Assembly (NCBI RefSeq): GCF_011075055.1
Contig: NC_058151.1
Coordinates: forward strand, 11,319,300 to 11,383,299
From: Mangifera indica
Taxonomy: Eukaryota; Streptophyta; Magnoliopsida; Sapindales; Anacardiaceae
Reading direction: 5' to 3'
DNA: 64,000 nt
Shown here one piece after another: positions 12,689 through 24,509 of this stretch (position 1 is the first letter of the stretch; each line of letters opens with the position of its first letter). The position numbers and the translations under genes are program-made. The notes under the pieces were generated by a model, which did not search any database, was not told the DNA's origin, and was given only the letters and a program-made list of their open reading frames with translations.

Positions 12689-15133
12689 TCTAGTGCCTCT
12701 GATAGCTAGCTGATCAACTTCTTCTCCATGATTCAATGGGATAACAATATTTTGATTTCCTTTTTTCTGATTCCTAACATTATTATTTATCCTCCATAAA
12801 TTGAACATCTCTACTTAAAAGAATTTTCCCATTTTGAGATTGAAAAATTCTATAAGTCTTAAAGACAGTGTTGTACCCAATAAAAATGTCTAGTTTTACC
12901 TACTTATCCAGCTTGTCCTTTTTCACTTAGGGAACATGTGAATAACAAATGCAACCAAAAATTTTAAGGTTTACTAAATATGGTTTGTAGCCATACCAAG
13001 CCTTGAATGGATTTTTCCCTTTTATAGCCTTAAAGGGAAGCCTATTTAAAAAATAGTGGTATTTGCTGGTTCTACCCAAAATATTTTAGGCAAACCTTTG
13101 TCATGTAACAAACACCTTGCTATCTCTCTTAGGTTCTATTTTTCCCTTCACTCACTCTATTTTACTAAAGAGTGTAGAGGGTTGTCAATTGATGCCTAAT
13201 GCCAGCCTCATCACAGAATATATTGACCTGTTATGATTTATACGCCTTACCATTGTCTAATCTTAAAACTTAAATCTTGCAACCACTCTAATTTTCAATC
13301 CATGCTTTAAACCTCCAAAATACTCTTGCAACCTCTAACTTAAATCTTAGATAGTAAATCAAACACAGTCTAGTTAGATTATCAATAAAGACAATATAAT
13401 ATTTACGCCATTTTAAATATGGAGTTTTTAGATGTCCACAAAGATCAATGTGAGTTAACTGCAACTTTTATGATGTTCTCCAAGCTATTTGTGAAAATGG
13501 CAGTCTTGATTGCTTGTCATAGTAACATACATTACAATTTGATAAAAAATTTTCCAATGGAGGTAAGCCATGCACCAATTTCATTTTTTTCATATGTAAA
13601 AGTGTTTCATGATTGAAGTGCCCTAACTTCCTATGCCAAAGCTTAATATTATTAACTAAACTAGGGAATGCAGCTTGCTCGTTCTCCATTAGATCCAATA
13701 AGAAGCTTTTACCCTTCATTTTGATTTTGAACATATCATGATCATTTGCATACTTGATTAGACATTTCTTTTTCTCAAAAATAACTTTGCAACCTCTCTC
13801 CAAAAGTTGTCCACACTTAACAAATTTTGATCAATTTTGGATATCAAAAAAACATCAGTGATAAGTTTTGTGCCTGTATAGCTTTTAATAGCTATCGTCC
13901 CTTTGTCTTTGATAACAATATATTCCATATTACCAATTTTGCCCTTTGACACTTTAGACTCATCAGGCTCTTTCAAAATTTTCTGATCATTAGTCATGTG
14001 GTTAGTGCATCCATTGTCAATGAGCTAGCTTACACTGGAAATGTAATCAACAAAGCATGTGGTTACAAACAATTGTTTTTTGACCTCTTGCTTATTTACC
14101 ACTTTAGCTTCATTCTTCTGAGGAATGCTATTCCAATAGATTTTCTCATGGTGTCTTGTACAATTACATTTGTTGCATCTCGCATCTAGCCTTCTCCAAC
14201 TTTTAAAAGGATGATGACCTTTCTCGCCACAATGCTGACAGAGAGGATAATTGTTGTTATTGTTGCCACTATCGTTGTTGTTATCATTAGCACCAATCGC
14301 ATTTGCATTTGCATTTGCATTTTTCTTTTTTTCCTTTCTTCTTCGTTGCTTTGGTGCTATGATTGATTTGAAGCTTAACTTGCAAGGCTCCTTCTATTGA
14401 GCCTTCCAACCTTATAAGCCTTCTTTGTTCTTGAGCTTGTAATGCATTCAACAATTCTTCCAAGATGATGCTTGACAAATCTTTAGAGTTTTCTAATGAG
14501 GAAATTGTAGCCTTAAATTTTTCAAGGTCTATGACAAAATTTTCTGAACAATTCTAGAATAAGAAAATTCAGTACTAAGCAACCTTACCCTATTGACATT
14601 GCTTAAAAGTTTGTCAAAGTACTCATTGATTGTCTCTAACTCCTTTATTCTTTGCATTTCAAACTCCCATATCATATTTTTCGCTTGCATTCCTTTGATT
14701 ATACTCTCATTGCCATCATACTTTTCCTTAAAAAAACCCCATATTTCTTTGGTTGATTTCAAGATCATAATTCTAGTGAAGATTGATGGTAATACAACAA
14801 CAAATACACAAGCCTTTGCCATCAACTTCTTTTACCTCTTTTCCTTGTGACTTTTGAGTTGTGCAAGAGTTAGGTTGTTAGGCAGTGGAAGAACCTCGTA
14901 GTCTTCCTCAAAAACCTCCCAAACATCACCTTCATCAAGAAAAGCTTCTATTATAACTACCCAAACCTGATAATTCTCTCCATCAAACATGGGAGGAACA
15001 ACCATTGAGCATGATACTTTTGAATCCATGTTGGTGTGATGGTTTGTTTGTGAACGAGTTGAGATTTGTTTTGTTTGTGGTGAACACTCAAACAGTCATA
15101 GTCCCTTAAGAAAAAACAACTCTAATACCAATT
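12689..15133 (-). pseudogene. Copia A, internal part: gag, protease region, integrase
   Basis: Reading from 15029 downward: a copia gag with FDGENYQVW, EDYEVLPLPNNLTLAQLK and INEYFDKLL (15029-14529, one stop near 14832); then a Lys-rich segment and zinc-knuckle region around 14180-14290; a protease/linker frame at 13997-13758; and the integrase zinc finger LWHRKLGHFNHETLLHMKKM with NCNVCYYDKQSR (13803-13468). The integrase core continues in pieces to 12694. The equivalent in copia B is collinear. There are many stops and frame changes. TSD bases of the Athila insertion occupy 12689-12693. Confidence 0.8.
15119..15130 (-). other. Copia A primer-binding site (tRNA-iMet)
   Basis: The minus strand reads TGGTATTAGAGT just inside the 5' LTR, one change from the usual initiator-Met primer site TGGTATCAGAG. 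Confidence 0.75.
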
Positions 15134-15486
15134 TGTTGGAAACATAAATTCTAACATTGAGGCTGAAGGTAAAAGAAATAACAAAAATGTTTTATTGGAA
15201 ACGGAAGCTATTGTTTTAATAAAAGTTTGCTACTAATATATTATTTCATTGAATCAAAGTGTACTTAAGTACAAACTTAATAATAGCAGAAAAGCTATAA
15301 AAGTGGAATATGGCTATACAATCTTAGCCAGAAACAATTTTTAAGCCACTAACAAAAAAAAAAAAAAGAAATACAGAGCAGAAACCTAACTAACAATATA
15401 CAGTAGAAAATAAAACAAACATAACAGAAATACTAAGTCTTAATCTTGCTAACAACTTCTCCAACTATCGACACACAACTTTAACA
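15134..15486 (-). repeat. Copia A 5' LTR
   Basis: It starts TGTTGGAAAC and ends TTTAACA, 353 bp. It is homologous to LTRs at 39759-40077, 44480-44793 and 52909-53248. It is followed by AAATC at 15487-15491, the same five bases found left of copia B at 39754-39758. Confidence 0.85.
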
Positions 15487-15491
15487 AAATC

Positions 15492-16604
15492 ACTTCATAT
15501 GGCCTTTCGATAATATGTACGCAGATTAGTGGTTCCAGGCAATTGATTATTTCTATTAAACTAGTATTTGTCAGGTCATATTGCATTATTAATTCTTTAA
15601 TTAAGACTTTGACTAATTGGTTTTTAATTGATCAAGACAGTGCACTCTTCTAACCATTGCTTGTTCACCACATCAAGAATCGGCCAATAAGAAAATTACC
15701 CAAATAGGGTTTTTGGCGCAGGCAGCACGTTATGCTGCGTATGAATCCAAGACAAATATAATATTCAAACTTGTAATTAAGAGTCCAGTTGAATATACTT
15801 TCAGAAATTTGACTAAATTCTAGCGAAAAATATTTGGCTCTTTCTGTGTTTAGTTTGACAGAGGGCAGTCTTTTCTTTCTGCATATCATCCCCTTACAGT
15901 AAAAGCTTTGAAATTCTCGTCTAGTGGGGGCAACCTTAAACAAGGTCTCCTCTTCATTTCAGGAGTTTGGTCTTGAGTGTTAACGCGTATAGACCTACAC
16001 TCAAGTCTTTGGTTCATATGACTTAAATTTGTGCTTTGCTTTTTCTTTAAACATAAGTTAATTAGTCCGTCTTACACATATGTAAAATTTTTCTACAAAA
16101 GAATAAGGACCAAAGATGAAAACTTCAACCCACTTGTGAAACACGCCATAGCCAAGACTACAAGTTCTTGTAACTTTTTCCCAAGGACAAGTTTTTCTAT
16201 ATCTTGCTCTAAGGGGTAGATTGAGTAGTAAAAGTATAACTTAACCAAACCAAAAAAAAAGAATATATAAGATTAAACTATTAATTTAACTGATTTAGTG
16301 ATCGTGAATTTGATAACTAGATCACAGTTTCACTTTTTTGATCCTCGTTGCTTCATATAAGAAGACTTTATAGTAGTTGGACTAAGTCTTTGCAACCAAA
16401 AGCAAACTAAGGTTGGAAGAAAATGGAGTACGTTAAAACGAAGTCTTCAAGTCAATTAACACCCAAAATTTCCAAGTCTTTGTGTTTCTTTCCTTTAATC
16501 TTCCGAAGATGTGATGTGACTCGTAATTTTTTCTATATTTGCTTACCATCATTTGATTCAGTTAACTCACGATTCATTCTCGCTAGACACCATTTCTATG
16601 AGAA
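15492..16604 (+). promoter_or_regulatory. Upstream region of LRK10L exon a, unit 1
   Basis: About 1.1 kb is collinear with 44799-45905 of unit 2, so it belongs to the duplicated unit. Possible TATA-like words are ATATATAAGA near 16263 and CATATAAGAAG near 16355; neither can be confirmed. On the minus strand, 15640-15700 matches a segment found in plus orientation at 48005-48060. An open frame at 16423-16608 could act as an upstream frame in the leader of exon a. Confidence 0.35.
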
Positions 16605-16608
16605 ATGA
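16423..16608 (+). other. Possible upstream ORF overlapping the exon a start
   Basis: A 61-codon frame starts MEYVKTKSS and its TGA stop overlaps the exon a ATG in the string ATGA at 16605-16608. In unit 2 the same frame starts at 45724 but stops earlier, near 45869, so the overlap is not conserved. If this region is transcribed leader it could reduce translation of exon a. Chance is a real alternative. Confidence 0.25.
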
Positions 16609-17324
16609 GTTTCCAGCTCTTCTCCCCGGCGCCTATTGTTTCTTTTCTTTGTTTCCTTTTGGTTGTTTCTGTCAATATTCAGTTATCTTTGGGCAATGCT
16701 GATATCGTCAAAGCTTGTAGCCGTCCATTCAGTTGTGGGCACATCACCGCCGGTTATCCTTTCTGGGGAGATGACCCTCCCCATCATTGTGGTCGGATTC
16801 CTGACTTCCAATTGAGTTGTGAGAATGCGGAGACTACGTTGACGATCAAAAAGGTAAAGTATTTTGTTTTCAGTATGAATGAGACAACGCAAGTTCTCAG
16901 TATTGCAAGAAAGGATATCTACGACTATGGAATCTGTCAATCCAATGTATCTAATTTACTCAATACCAGCATTTCAGAACTTTTCGAAATTTTGAAAGGG
17001 TATAAGATCCTGACATTACGTTATGGTTTTAAAAATGGTGAAGAAAAGTTTCCTTGTTCTTCTGAAGACATCATCCTCAAAGATCATGACACAATAACAA
17101 TAGGAGGCCATGTTCTGCCCCGTTATGTTAGTGTGAACATTACAGTTCCAGAAAAATTTTTAGCCGGGGCGTTTGGAAAAAGCCTATCACATCTGGAAGA
17201 AGCCCTGAAACGTTGATTTGAGGTGAAATGGAAGGTGAAAGGTTCGGAATTCTGTGATAAATGTTTGCAGTGCGGTGGAAGTTGCGGTTATCCTTTGATT
17301 CCGGATCATTTCATCCAGCAGCAG
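16605..17324 (+). pseudogene. LRK10L ectodomain exon a, unit 1, premature stop
   Basis: The exon encodes a signal peptide (hydrophobic residues about 10-30), then a GUB_WAK_bind domain with CSRPFSCG, AGYPFWGDD and LSCENAETTL. This extracellular Cys-rich domain is thought to bind cell-wall components. At codon 204 a TGA replaces the Gly of the GFEVKW motif still present in unit 2. Beyond the stop, EVKWKV and CDKCLQCGGSCGY remain, followed by a deletion of about 80 bp relative to unit 2 and a plausible donor (CAG/GTCAGT) at 17324. As it stands it could give a 203-residue secreted protein lacking the C-terminal Cys module. Its best reading is a decayed exon of a receptor kinase. Confidence 0.8.
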
Positions 17325-17379
17325 GTCAGTACCTCAAAATGACTTCTCAATTTACACATATTAACTGGTAGTAGATATT

Positions 17380-17942
17380 CTATGTAGCACGGAAACGGAA
17401 ACAGAGAAACATGGAAACACAGAAACGGAAACATGGAAATGCATTTTTTAAAAAATATAGGACACGGAAACGTGGAAAAACTTACAAATATGAAAAATAT
17501 AATGGTGTTTTTATAAATATAAGGGTGTTTTTATAAATACTAAATTTTGTATAACAAAAACACATAAACTTGTGTAATATAAAAATAAATAATAAAAAAA
17601 GAATGAAGAGAAAAAATAATATAGAATAGAATCATAGAACCTATTATAAATTATTCTTGAGCAAACACATGTAGATATTTAAGAAAAAAACAATAATACA
17701 CACTAATCTATATGATATGTCAGGGAAAAGATGAATTTAATATAAGATTTAAAGACATTTTTTGTTTGAAAATACAAAAGATATGTATTTTAATCGATTT
17801 CACGATTTTTCTTCTAAAAGAAACATGTTTCAAAATTTTTCAAAAATTTTGAAATAACCCAAAACGTTTCCTACAAGTTTCGGAAACGAAAACGTTTCAG
17901 AAACGTGGAAACGCACCCCATTGTAAGTTTCCGTGCTACTTT
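17380..17942. mobile_element. Non-autonomous DNA transposon (GTAGCACGGAAAC family), copy 1
   Basis: The 563 bp element is flanked by GTAGATATT at 17371-17379 and 17943-17951. Unit 2 (around 46783) has one copy of that target and no insertion. Ends read GTAGCACGGAAAC and GTTTCCGTGCTAC, and both subterminal regions are packed with GGAAACG/CGTTTCC words. No transposase is encoded. The 9 bp duplication suggests mobilisation by a Mutator-type transposase. Confidence 0.85.
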
Positions 17943-17951
17943 GTAGATATT

Positions 17952-19015
17952 AAAAGACTACTATTATTATTACAATTAATAAAATTATGTGCATCCGATT
18001 TTAAATAATCAATTGGATACTGAATTGAATGGAATCATGTATTGGTATATCATTTGAATATTCAGTTAGCATTTAAAACTGGGTGTACATAACATTATTT
18101 TATATGACCAAAGCGGAACAAAGCTAAACAGCTTGTGTACACAATATGCATTTCCGGAACTAAAACTAGCTTGTTCTTATGCAGAAATCAGAATAAGTTA
18201 GGCCATCTCTTTCAATATCGTCATCCTGGATTTAGCAATCATAATAAAGTATTACAAGTAATATGTTTGTCATCATACAGAGTAGTTAAAAGTTTGAAAG
18301 AGTCCATACAACTGCAAAGTCAGATAAGCTCATAAGTTTACCTTTATGATAGGATTTCTTGCTCAATAACAACTCATCAACAGATAAAAACTCACAAATA
18401 TGGCCGTCTTAGCTACTGCAGTTTCAATAAACAAAGTCACACAGTTGAATTAGATTAAATTTTCTAGAAGCTCTGTTCATTGATGTCATTTAGGTATATT
18501 ATTTGCCACTTTTTTCTGCCTGGTAACTTATTATTTTACAAGCATGAGTAGAGATATTTCTATTCTAGAAATTAGGTAGGCAGTCCTTGTTCAAAAATTA
18601 ATTCATTTGTTCAAGTAGGAAGCACTATTTTAATATCAGAACTGGTAAGACATCTTAATTCCTTCCCAGTCAAGTCAGATTTAAGGATATTATATGTATT
18701 CTATGATTATAATAGAGAAGACTATTTTAAATGGTAGCCGTCCTGTGTCTATCTATTATAAATCAGATAAACTTTTTTTGACAATCATAAAAAATTTTCA
18801 ATAGAATGTAGACTTTTCATGATTAGTTATAATCTAAGTCTATTTAATGTTAGCTAACTAACACCCAGGACTAATTACCAATCAAGCTTGATATTCTCTA
18901 AGAGCTGTTGCAAAGTCCTCTCAATTCCTTCACTTTCATAAGAGCTTTGGTAGTTTTGTATTCATACTCTTATTTGGATCATCTACCTACTCTTTTCTCC
19001 TTTAATTTCTCTCAA
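17952..19015 (+). other. Intron or intergenic DNA between exons a and b, unit 1
   Basis: It is collinear with 46784-47858 of unit 2. It has no gene and no sign of coding constraint. Short frames here are not shared in frame with unit 2. Confidence 0.6.
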
Positions 19016-19777
19016 ATGATGCAACCTGATTATCTCTCGACCATCTTCTTCCTCATTTTCATCTTCAATACTCAAAAATCTTCATGTGCAGATGATTATC
19101 GATTCACAAACTGCAGTCTTCCTGTGTACTGTGGAAACCAAAGCATAGATATCTACTACCCTTTCTGGGGCGTAAACCGTGCAGATTACTGTGGTCTATT
19201 GGGTTTCCAGATGGAGTGCCAAGATGGCATTCTAAAGATCAAGATGTTGTCGAATATGTTTCGAATTCTTGGCATTAATCAAACCACACAGACTCTGAAG
19301 GTCGCTAGGGATGATTTCTGGTATAGCATTTGTCCAACTAATCTCTTCAACACCACCATTGATTTCACCCGCTTCAGTTATGCCCCGGGACAAAGGAACC
19401 TCACCCTATACTATGGTTGTCCTATTCGCCCTGACCCCTTCATTGTCTCTTCTGACTGTGCTGTAAATGGTACCAGCATGAATGTCTTGTATGTGCCCCA
19501 GAGTTCTCCAGTTGACCCACTTATAGGAAGTTGCTATTGCAGTGTCATTGTTCCAGTTCTTGAAACAACTGCTCAGGAACTTGACCAAGGTAGAAATTTC
19601 GTCAACGATACGTTAGATGAAGGCTTCGAAGTGCAATGGATTTTAGGGAACGACCAGTGCAACACATGTGTCAACTCTGGCGGGTTTGCGGATACAACTC
19701 TACCGAGAGTCAATTCGTTTGCTTTTGCCGTGATCAGCCCAATGCAATTGAATGTTTATCTAGTCCAGGACCTCCAG
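19016..19777 (+). pseudogene. LRK10L ectodomain exon b, unit 1, one-base frameshift
   Basis: From the ATG at 19016, a hydrophobic signal peptide (STIFFLIFIF) leads into GUB_WAK_bind with CSLPVYCG, YYPFWGVNRADYCG and LTLYYGC. Near 19688 one base is missing in a T-run (GGGTTTGCGG): before it the frame reads NTCVNSGG, after it the CGYNSTESQFVCFCRDQPN module continues in the next frame. With that base counted, the exon to the donor at 19777/19778 is 763 bp and ends in phase 1 like exons a and c. Without it, the frame runs to 19837 with an unrelated tail. Its counterpart in unit 2 is truncated. Confidence 0.8.
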
Positions 19778-20135
19778 GTTTGTCTCCTTTATCAGCTCAA
19801 TTCGTTTGCTCCAGTTTTGATATTGAGGTCTCTTTAACAGCTGATCTCAGCGGTAGAACTACATATAGCTGATTTCATCCAGGTTACGCCTGGAAATATA
19901 GAAAATACAGCATCACTATATAAATACTAAATGGCCAATGTTTAGAATATTTAATTTTCTAGGCTACTTCAACTGGCGTGAACGGGCACACTAACTTACA
20001 ACAGAAGCTTCCCATCAGGAATACTAAAGACCTTACTGAGTCAAATTCAACAATTAATTTTCTATGACGGGAAGATGTGAAACGCTAACTTATCTACCTC
20101 CAGTATAATTGATATCTCTCTGTCTCTCTCTCAAA
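19778..20135 (+). other. Region between exons b and c, unit 1
   Basis: Mostly collinear with 48635-48914 of unit 2 from GTTACGCCTGG onward (about 19883). It includes a CT-rich stretch just before exon c. No gene is seen. Confidence 0.5.
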
Positions 20136-21839
20136 ATGGCTCTTCATCTCTCTCCAAACCTGTGCTTGTTCTCCACCATCACCATAATCTTCATCTTAGT
20201 CCAAGTCCCAACATCTGTGTCAACCATTGATGCGTAATATGAAAATTGTAGCGCCCCTTTTCGCTGTGCAAACTTGGAGAATCTCGAATACCCTTTTTGG
20301 GGAGCGGGTAGGCCAGAGTTTTGTGGGCACCCAACTTATGAGTTGAACTGCCTAGGCGAGGTTGCAGAGATCACTATCATGGCAAAAAACTACGGAGTAA
20401 TCTACAGAGTGCTTGAAGTAAATAACGTCTCTTGGACTGTCACAATTGCTATAGAAGATTACTGGGATAACAATTGTTCCGGAAGCCCTGTCACCGGTAC
20501 TATAGATCCCTGGTTCTTTAATTATACCTCCAATACAGAAAATGTAACGCTGTATTATGGTTGTCCTCCTCTTGGAAATGACATCTCGGTGCTGCTTCCC
20601 TTAAAGTTTAATAGCAGCCCGGAAGAGACAGACACCAATAATTACTATTTCATATGGGGCGACGATGCTGCCAATCAAGGAAGCACGGAAACGCACAGTG
20701 TAGTGCGTTCCCAAGTTTCCGAAACGGCCCGAAACCGGTACGAAACGTTTCGGGCCCGTTTCGGTTATTTTGCAAAAATACGAAACGCATTTCTTGACAT
20801 ATCCCCAAGCATAGGAAACGTCCCAAAGCAATATGTTTCTTCCTCATTCCCAGTTTCATTCAATTTCCAGTAACCTAACATCTCTCCATCCCAAGCATAT
20901 GTCTCAGCTCCTCATAGTCTCCGACTCCGACTCCAGCGCAGCATCTTAACTCCTCACTACCTCTGGCGGCTCAAAGTCTCAGGCGAATCTATTACGTTAT
21001 TCTTTAATCTTCATATTCTTCTGCAATCTTCATATTTGTCTTCAATATTCAATTTGACGATTAAACTGTAGAGATATGAATCAGTCTTTGGTAAAAAGAG
21101 TTTCTCAAGTAGTTATTAAAGGAACATGTGATGCATCTTGTTATCAGAATTTTGAAGATCAAAAGAAGGTTAGAATAACAAGAGAAAAATCCAGAGAAAA
21201 GTTTCAAATATGCAGAGGGAAAAAAGTAAGAAAAGAGTGGACAGTAAAATATTCATTCAGAAATTAGTGCTGTCTGGTTTAAATTTTATTCATGTTAGCG
21301 TTGGATTGTAAATACTTCTTGGAAGAATTGGAAAAAGTGTCCCATTGTTGTGTTATTTATTTTTTTCAAATGCAGAGTATTGTATTTTCTTATAAAAATT
21401 TGGTATTTATAAATAATCCCAATATTTTTAATATTTATACATTTTTCCACGTTTCCGTTTCCTATATTTTTGAAAAAATGCGTTTCGACATTTCCGTTTC
21501 TCCGTTTCCACGTTTCGACGTTTCCATTTCCGTGCTACTTAGCTACCAATAGTATGTTAACAGGTTACGTGATAGCAGCCATTAGCATTTACTTCGGAGA
21601 TTGTGCCAGAAACGTTACTATTCCGGGGAGACCGTCAGCATTTTCGTTCTTAAATTATACAGCTGCAGCAAATGTGAGTGAAACTCTTAGAGAGGGTTTT
21701 GATTTGCAATGGAACTCAAAGAATAGCTTATGTGACAAATGTAAAAACTCAGGTGGACTGTGTGGATATGACCCTGATACTGATGAATTCACTTATTATT
21801 ATCGTGATAAGCCTTATTCCTTGACTTGTTCTTCAAAAG
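20136..21839 (+). pseudogene. LRK10L ectodomain exon c, unit 1, stop plus transposon
   Basis: The exon opens MALHLSPNLCLFSTITIIF, a signal peptide. A TAA interrupts it just after that peptide, near 20236, where unit 2 has AAA. GUB_WAK_bind follows: FRCANLENLEYPFWGAGRP and VTLYYGCPPLG. After 20675 the exon is split by a transposon to 21541, then resumes with the C-terminal module: NVTIPGR, NVSETLREGFDLQW, LCDKCKNSGGLCGYDPDTDEF. A donor (AAAAG/GTACTT) follows at 21839, phase 1. Removing the insertion and one TSD restores the frame across the gap, so the stop codon and the insertion are the two visible breaks. Confidence 0.8.
20676..21541. mobile_element. Non-autonomous DNA transposon (GTAGCACGGAAAC family), copy 2
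   Basis: The 866 bp element lies between GCTGCCAAT (20667-20675) and GCTACCAAT (21542-21550), a 9 bp duplication with one change. Ends read AAGCACGGAAACG and TTTCCGTGCTACTT. The centre, about 20870-21270, differs from copies 1 and 3, includes CT-rich sequence and a 63-codon frame at 21076-21267, and could be unrelated captured DNA. It interrupts exon c. Confidence 0.8.
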
Positions 21840-22605
21840 GTACTTCCCATCTCTATTTCATTACTTCTGCATCACTGAGTTTCTGCAATATTGCTGGCTT
21901 AGGGCTTAGCATATTGCTCATATTGATGCTATATTCTTTCATTTATAAATAACTCATTACAAAAGGTTGTAGGAAACTCTCCCTTTTGTTCAAAGTATTG
22001 ACCTTTTCCACCAAATCCAGAAGAGAAATAATTAGAAGACAGATTGATGTTTTGTTTTCCATCTACTTGTTCTTTCCCTCAATAACTCTTAAAGGCAATC
22101 CTCAAAGTTACCTTTTTCTCTTTGGAAATGTTATCCAGAAATCCTCCGCCTGTTGTTTTAGGCACTTTGTTTCATACCAGCTCTTTCCCTCAACGTTGAC
22201 ATTATTGATCACTCCAACCAAATCTACAAGCTATGCTTCCAAATAAGGCGGCTACTTTTAAATTACTCCGCAACCAAACATATTTTAGCACTCCAGATCA
22301 AACATGGAAAATGTGCTCGGTGGCCTTCATTGACCAAGAGGAAATCAAGTTAAGGAAAACTGTCAACAAATACTAACACTATAACATAAACGTATTGGTA
22401 GCCAAGTTCTGATATTTTATTAAGGAATCTGTCAATAGTCAATGGCTATTTCTTGTCCTATTTGTCTATAAAATTTTTGGTCTTCTCTTGTTCTGATCGT
22501 AATGTCAAAATTGATGGCTAACAAAAGCAAGCTTCTCATACCCATGTGATCTATAGCACCTCATGAACTAAATCACTATGAACTGAACTCTAGGCCAGTT
22601 TCTGT
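21840..22605 (+). other. Sequence after exon c, unit 1
   Basis: It is collinear with 49722-50460 of unit 2. If the donor at 21839 is not used, the frame runs on for about 38 residues into a strongly hydrophobic tail ending at 21952; unit 2 keeps a similar tail. No other coding signal is seen up to the copia insertion. Confidence 0.5.
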
Positions 22606-22865
22606 TGTCAGCTAAATTATCAAAAGAAGATGAGAAAATGCTTTTTCTACATACTTTATTCATGACCACTGAAGTTGTTTTTATATAGGCTGATACATAA
22701 CAGAAAGCAACACAAAATCAGGCACTAAGTAGAACGTGCAAAGAGATAACAAAGAAACTCCTAAAGACCAGGACAACCATGGGCTGAAACAAGTAAATTA
22801 AATATTGCAGAGCCTAAGAACGTGGTCTAGCTAATTTATTGATAGCTGGACAGGTTATTTCAACA
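22606..22865 (-). repeat. Copia D 3' LTR
   Basis: It is 260 bp, nearly identical to 36475-36734, with only a few differences seen by eye. On the minus strand the adjoining tract AAGGGAGGG is the polypurine tract. Confidence 0.9.
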
Positions 22866-22939
22866 CCCTCCCTTAAACTAATGTTTTCAACATAAGTTTA
22901 ATGATGCTCGGTTTCAAAGCACCCTTCCTTGCACAGATT

Positions 22940-24509
22940 CTTCCATACTGCATACTCCAAGCAATTTTCTGAGCTTTTGAAACGCAGCTAATTTGAGGGG
23001 CTTTGTGAACAAGTCAGCAACTTGATCCTCACTTCTGCAGTAAATAAGATCAACTATTTTCTCCTTCGTAAGGTCACACAAGAAATGTTATCTAACATCA
23101 ATGTGTTTGCTCCTTCCATGTAAAACTGAATTTTTGGACAGCTTGATAGTAGAGCTATTGTCACAGTAAATTGGAGTAGAATCTTCTTGATTGAAACGAA
23201 GCTCCATAAGTATATTCCTCAACCAGATCGCTTGACAAGCACATGTTGTTGCTGCTATAAACTCAGCTTCAGTAGTTGAAAGAGTGACAATAGGTTGCTT
23301 CCTTGATGACCATGAAATAGCTCCTGACCCCATCATAAAGACATAGTTGGATGTGCTTTTCCTATCATCTTGATCTCCCGCATAATCGCTGTCAGTGAAT
23401 CCAAACAAATCTGATTTTTCTCTTTTCTTGTACAATATTCCATAATCTATTGTTCCTTGCAAATATCGTAAAATTCGTTTTGCAGCCATGAGGTGCATCT
23501 CTTTCGGACATTCCATGAATCTACTGATGTGACTTACAACAAGCATAATGTCTGGTCTTGTTGCGGTTAAGTACATCAGACTTCCCACAATTTGCTTGTA
23601 AAGAGTATTATCAACTTTTTTACCTTCAACATTTTTAATAAGTTTCACTTCTGGTTCTACTGGTGTGCTCACAGGGTTGCATTTTTCCATTTGAAATCTT
23701 TTCAAGATTTCTTGTAGGTACCTTTTCTGAGAGATAAAGATACCACCTGTAAATTGAACAACTTCTATGCCAAAGAAATAATGCATTAGACCAAGATTAG
23801 ACATGTCAAATTCAGACATCATGGAATTCCTAAACTGCTGAATCATCACCTCATCATTGCCAGTATAAATTAAGTCATCCACATATAAGCAAACTATGAG
23901 CATTTTTCCATTACCTTCAAATCGCATAAAAAGTGTATGTTCATAAGGACACTTTAAAAATCCTTCCTTAAAAAAATATGCTTTAATACGACTATACCAA
24001 GCCCTTGGAGCTTGTTTTAGTCTATATAAAGCCTTTTTTAATTTATACATTTTTCCTTCTTGTCCAACTTTAACGTAACCAGGGGGTTGATCAACAAATA
24101 CCTGCTCCTCCAAGATTCCATGTAAAAAGGCTGATTTGACATCTAATTGGAAGATAGACCATGAATTCTGTGTTGCCAATGCAATTACTAATCTAAATGT
24201 GTCAAGTCGTGCAACTGGAACGAAATCTTCTTTGTAATCAATGTTGAACTCTTGCTTGTAACCTTTTGCTACTAAGCGCGCTTTGAACTTGTCTACTTCA
24301 CCATTTTGCTTCAGTTTCGTCTTGTAGACCCATTTCACTCCAATGGTCTTTTGTCCATTTGGAAGTTCAGTTAACTCCCAAGTATTGTTTTTTTCTATGG
24401 ATGCAATTTCGTCATCCATTGCCTTCCTCTATTTCGAATATTGAACAACTTCGTCAAAGGTTAAAGGATCACAATCTGAAAGCAAAGCAAAGTTTGTGAG
24501 TGGATCTTC
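22940..24509 (-). pseudogene. Copia D reverse transcriptase and RNase H
   Basis: The long frame 24419-23088 contains GVKWVYKTKLKQNGEVDKFK, VAKGYKQ, FVPVARLDT, QLDVKSAFLHG, the catalytic CLYVDDLIYTG, and the RNase H segment with GFTDSDYAGD and TEAEFIAA. Upstream, in the same frame, is a stop at about 24430 where relatives have Trp, then DPLTNFALLSDCDPLTFDE to the gypsy insertion at 24509. Downstream a stop near 23087 is followed by a conserved tail to about 22940. The core is close to intact but the element cannot make full Pol. Confidence 0.88.

Noticed and set aside
15665..15943. Minus-strand frame starting MFKVAPTRREF
   Set aside because: Not open in the homologous region of unit 2 near 44960-45250, and no domain recognised; kept only as part of the upstream region and inverted repeat.
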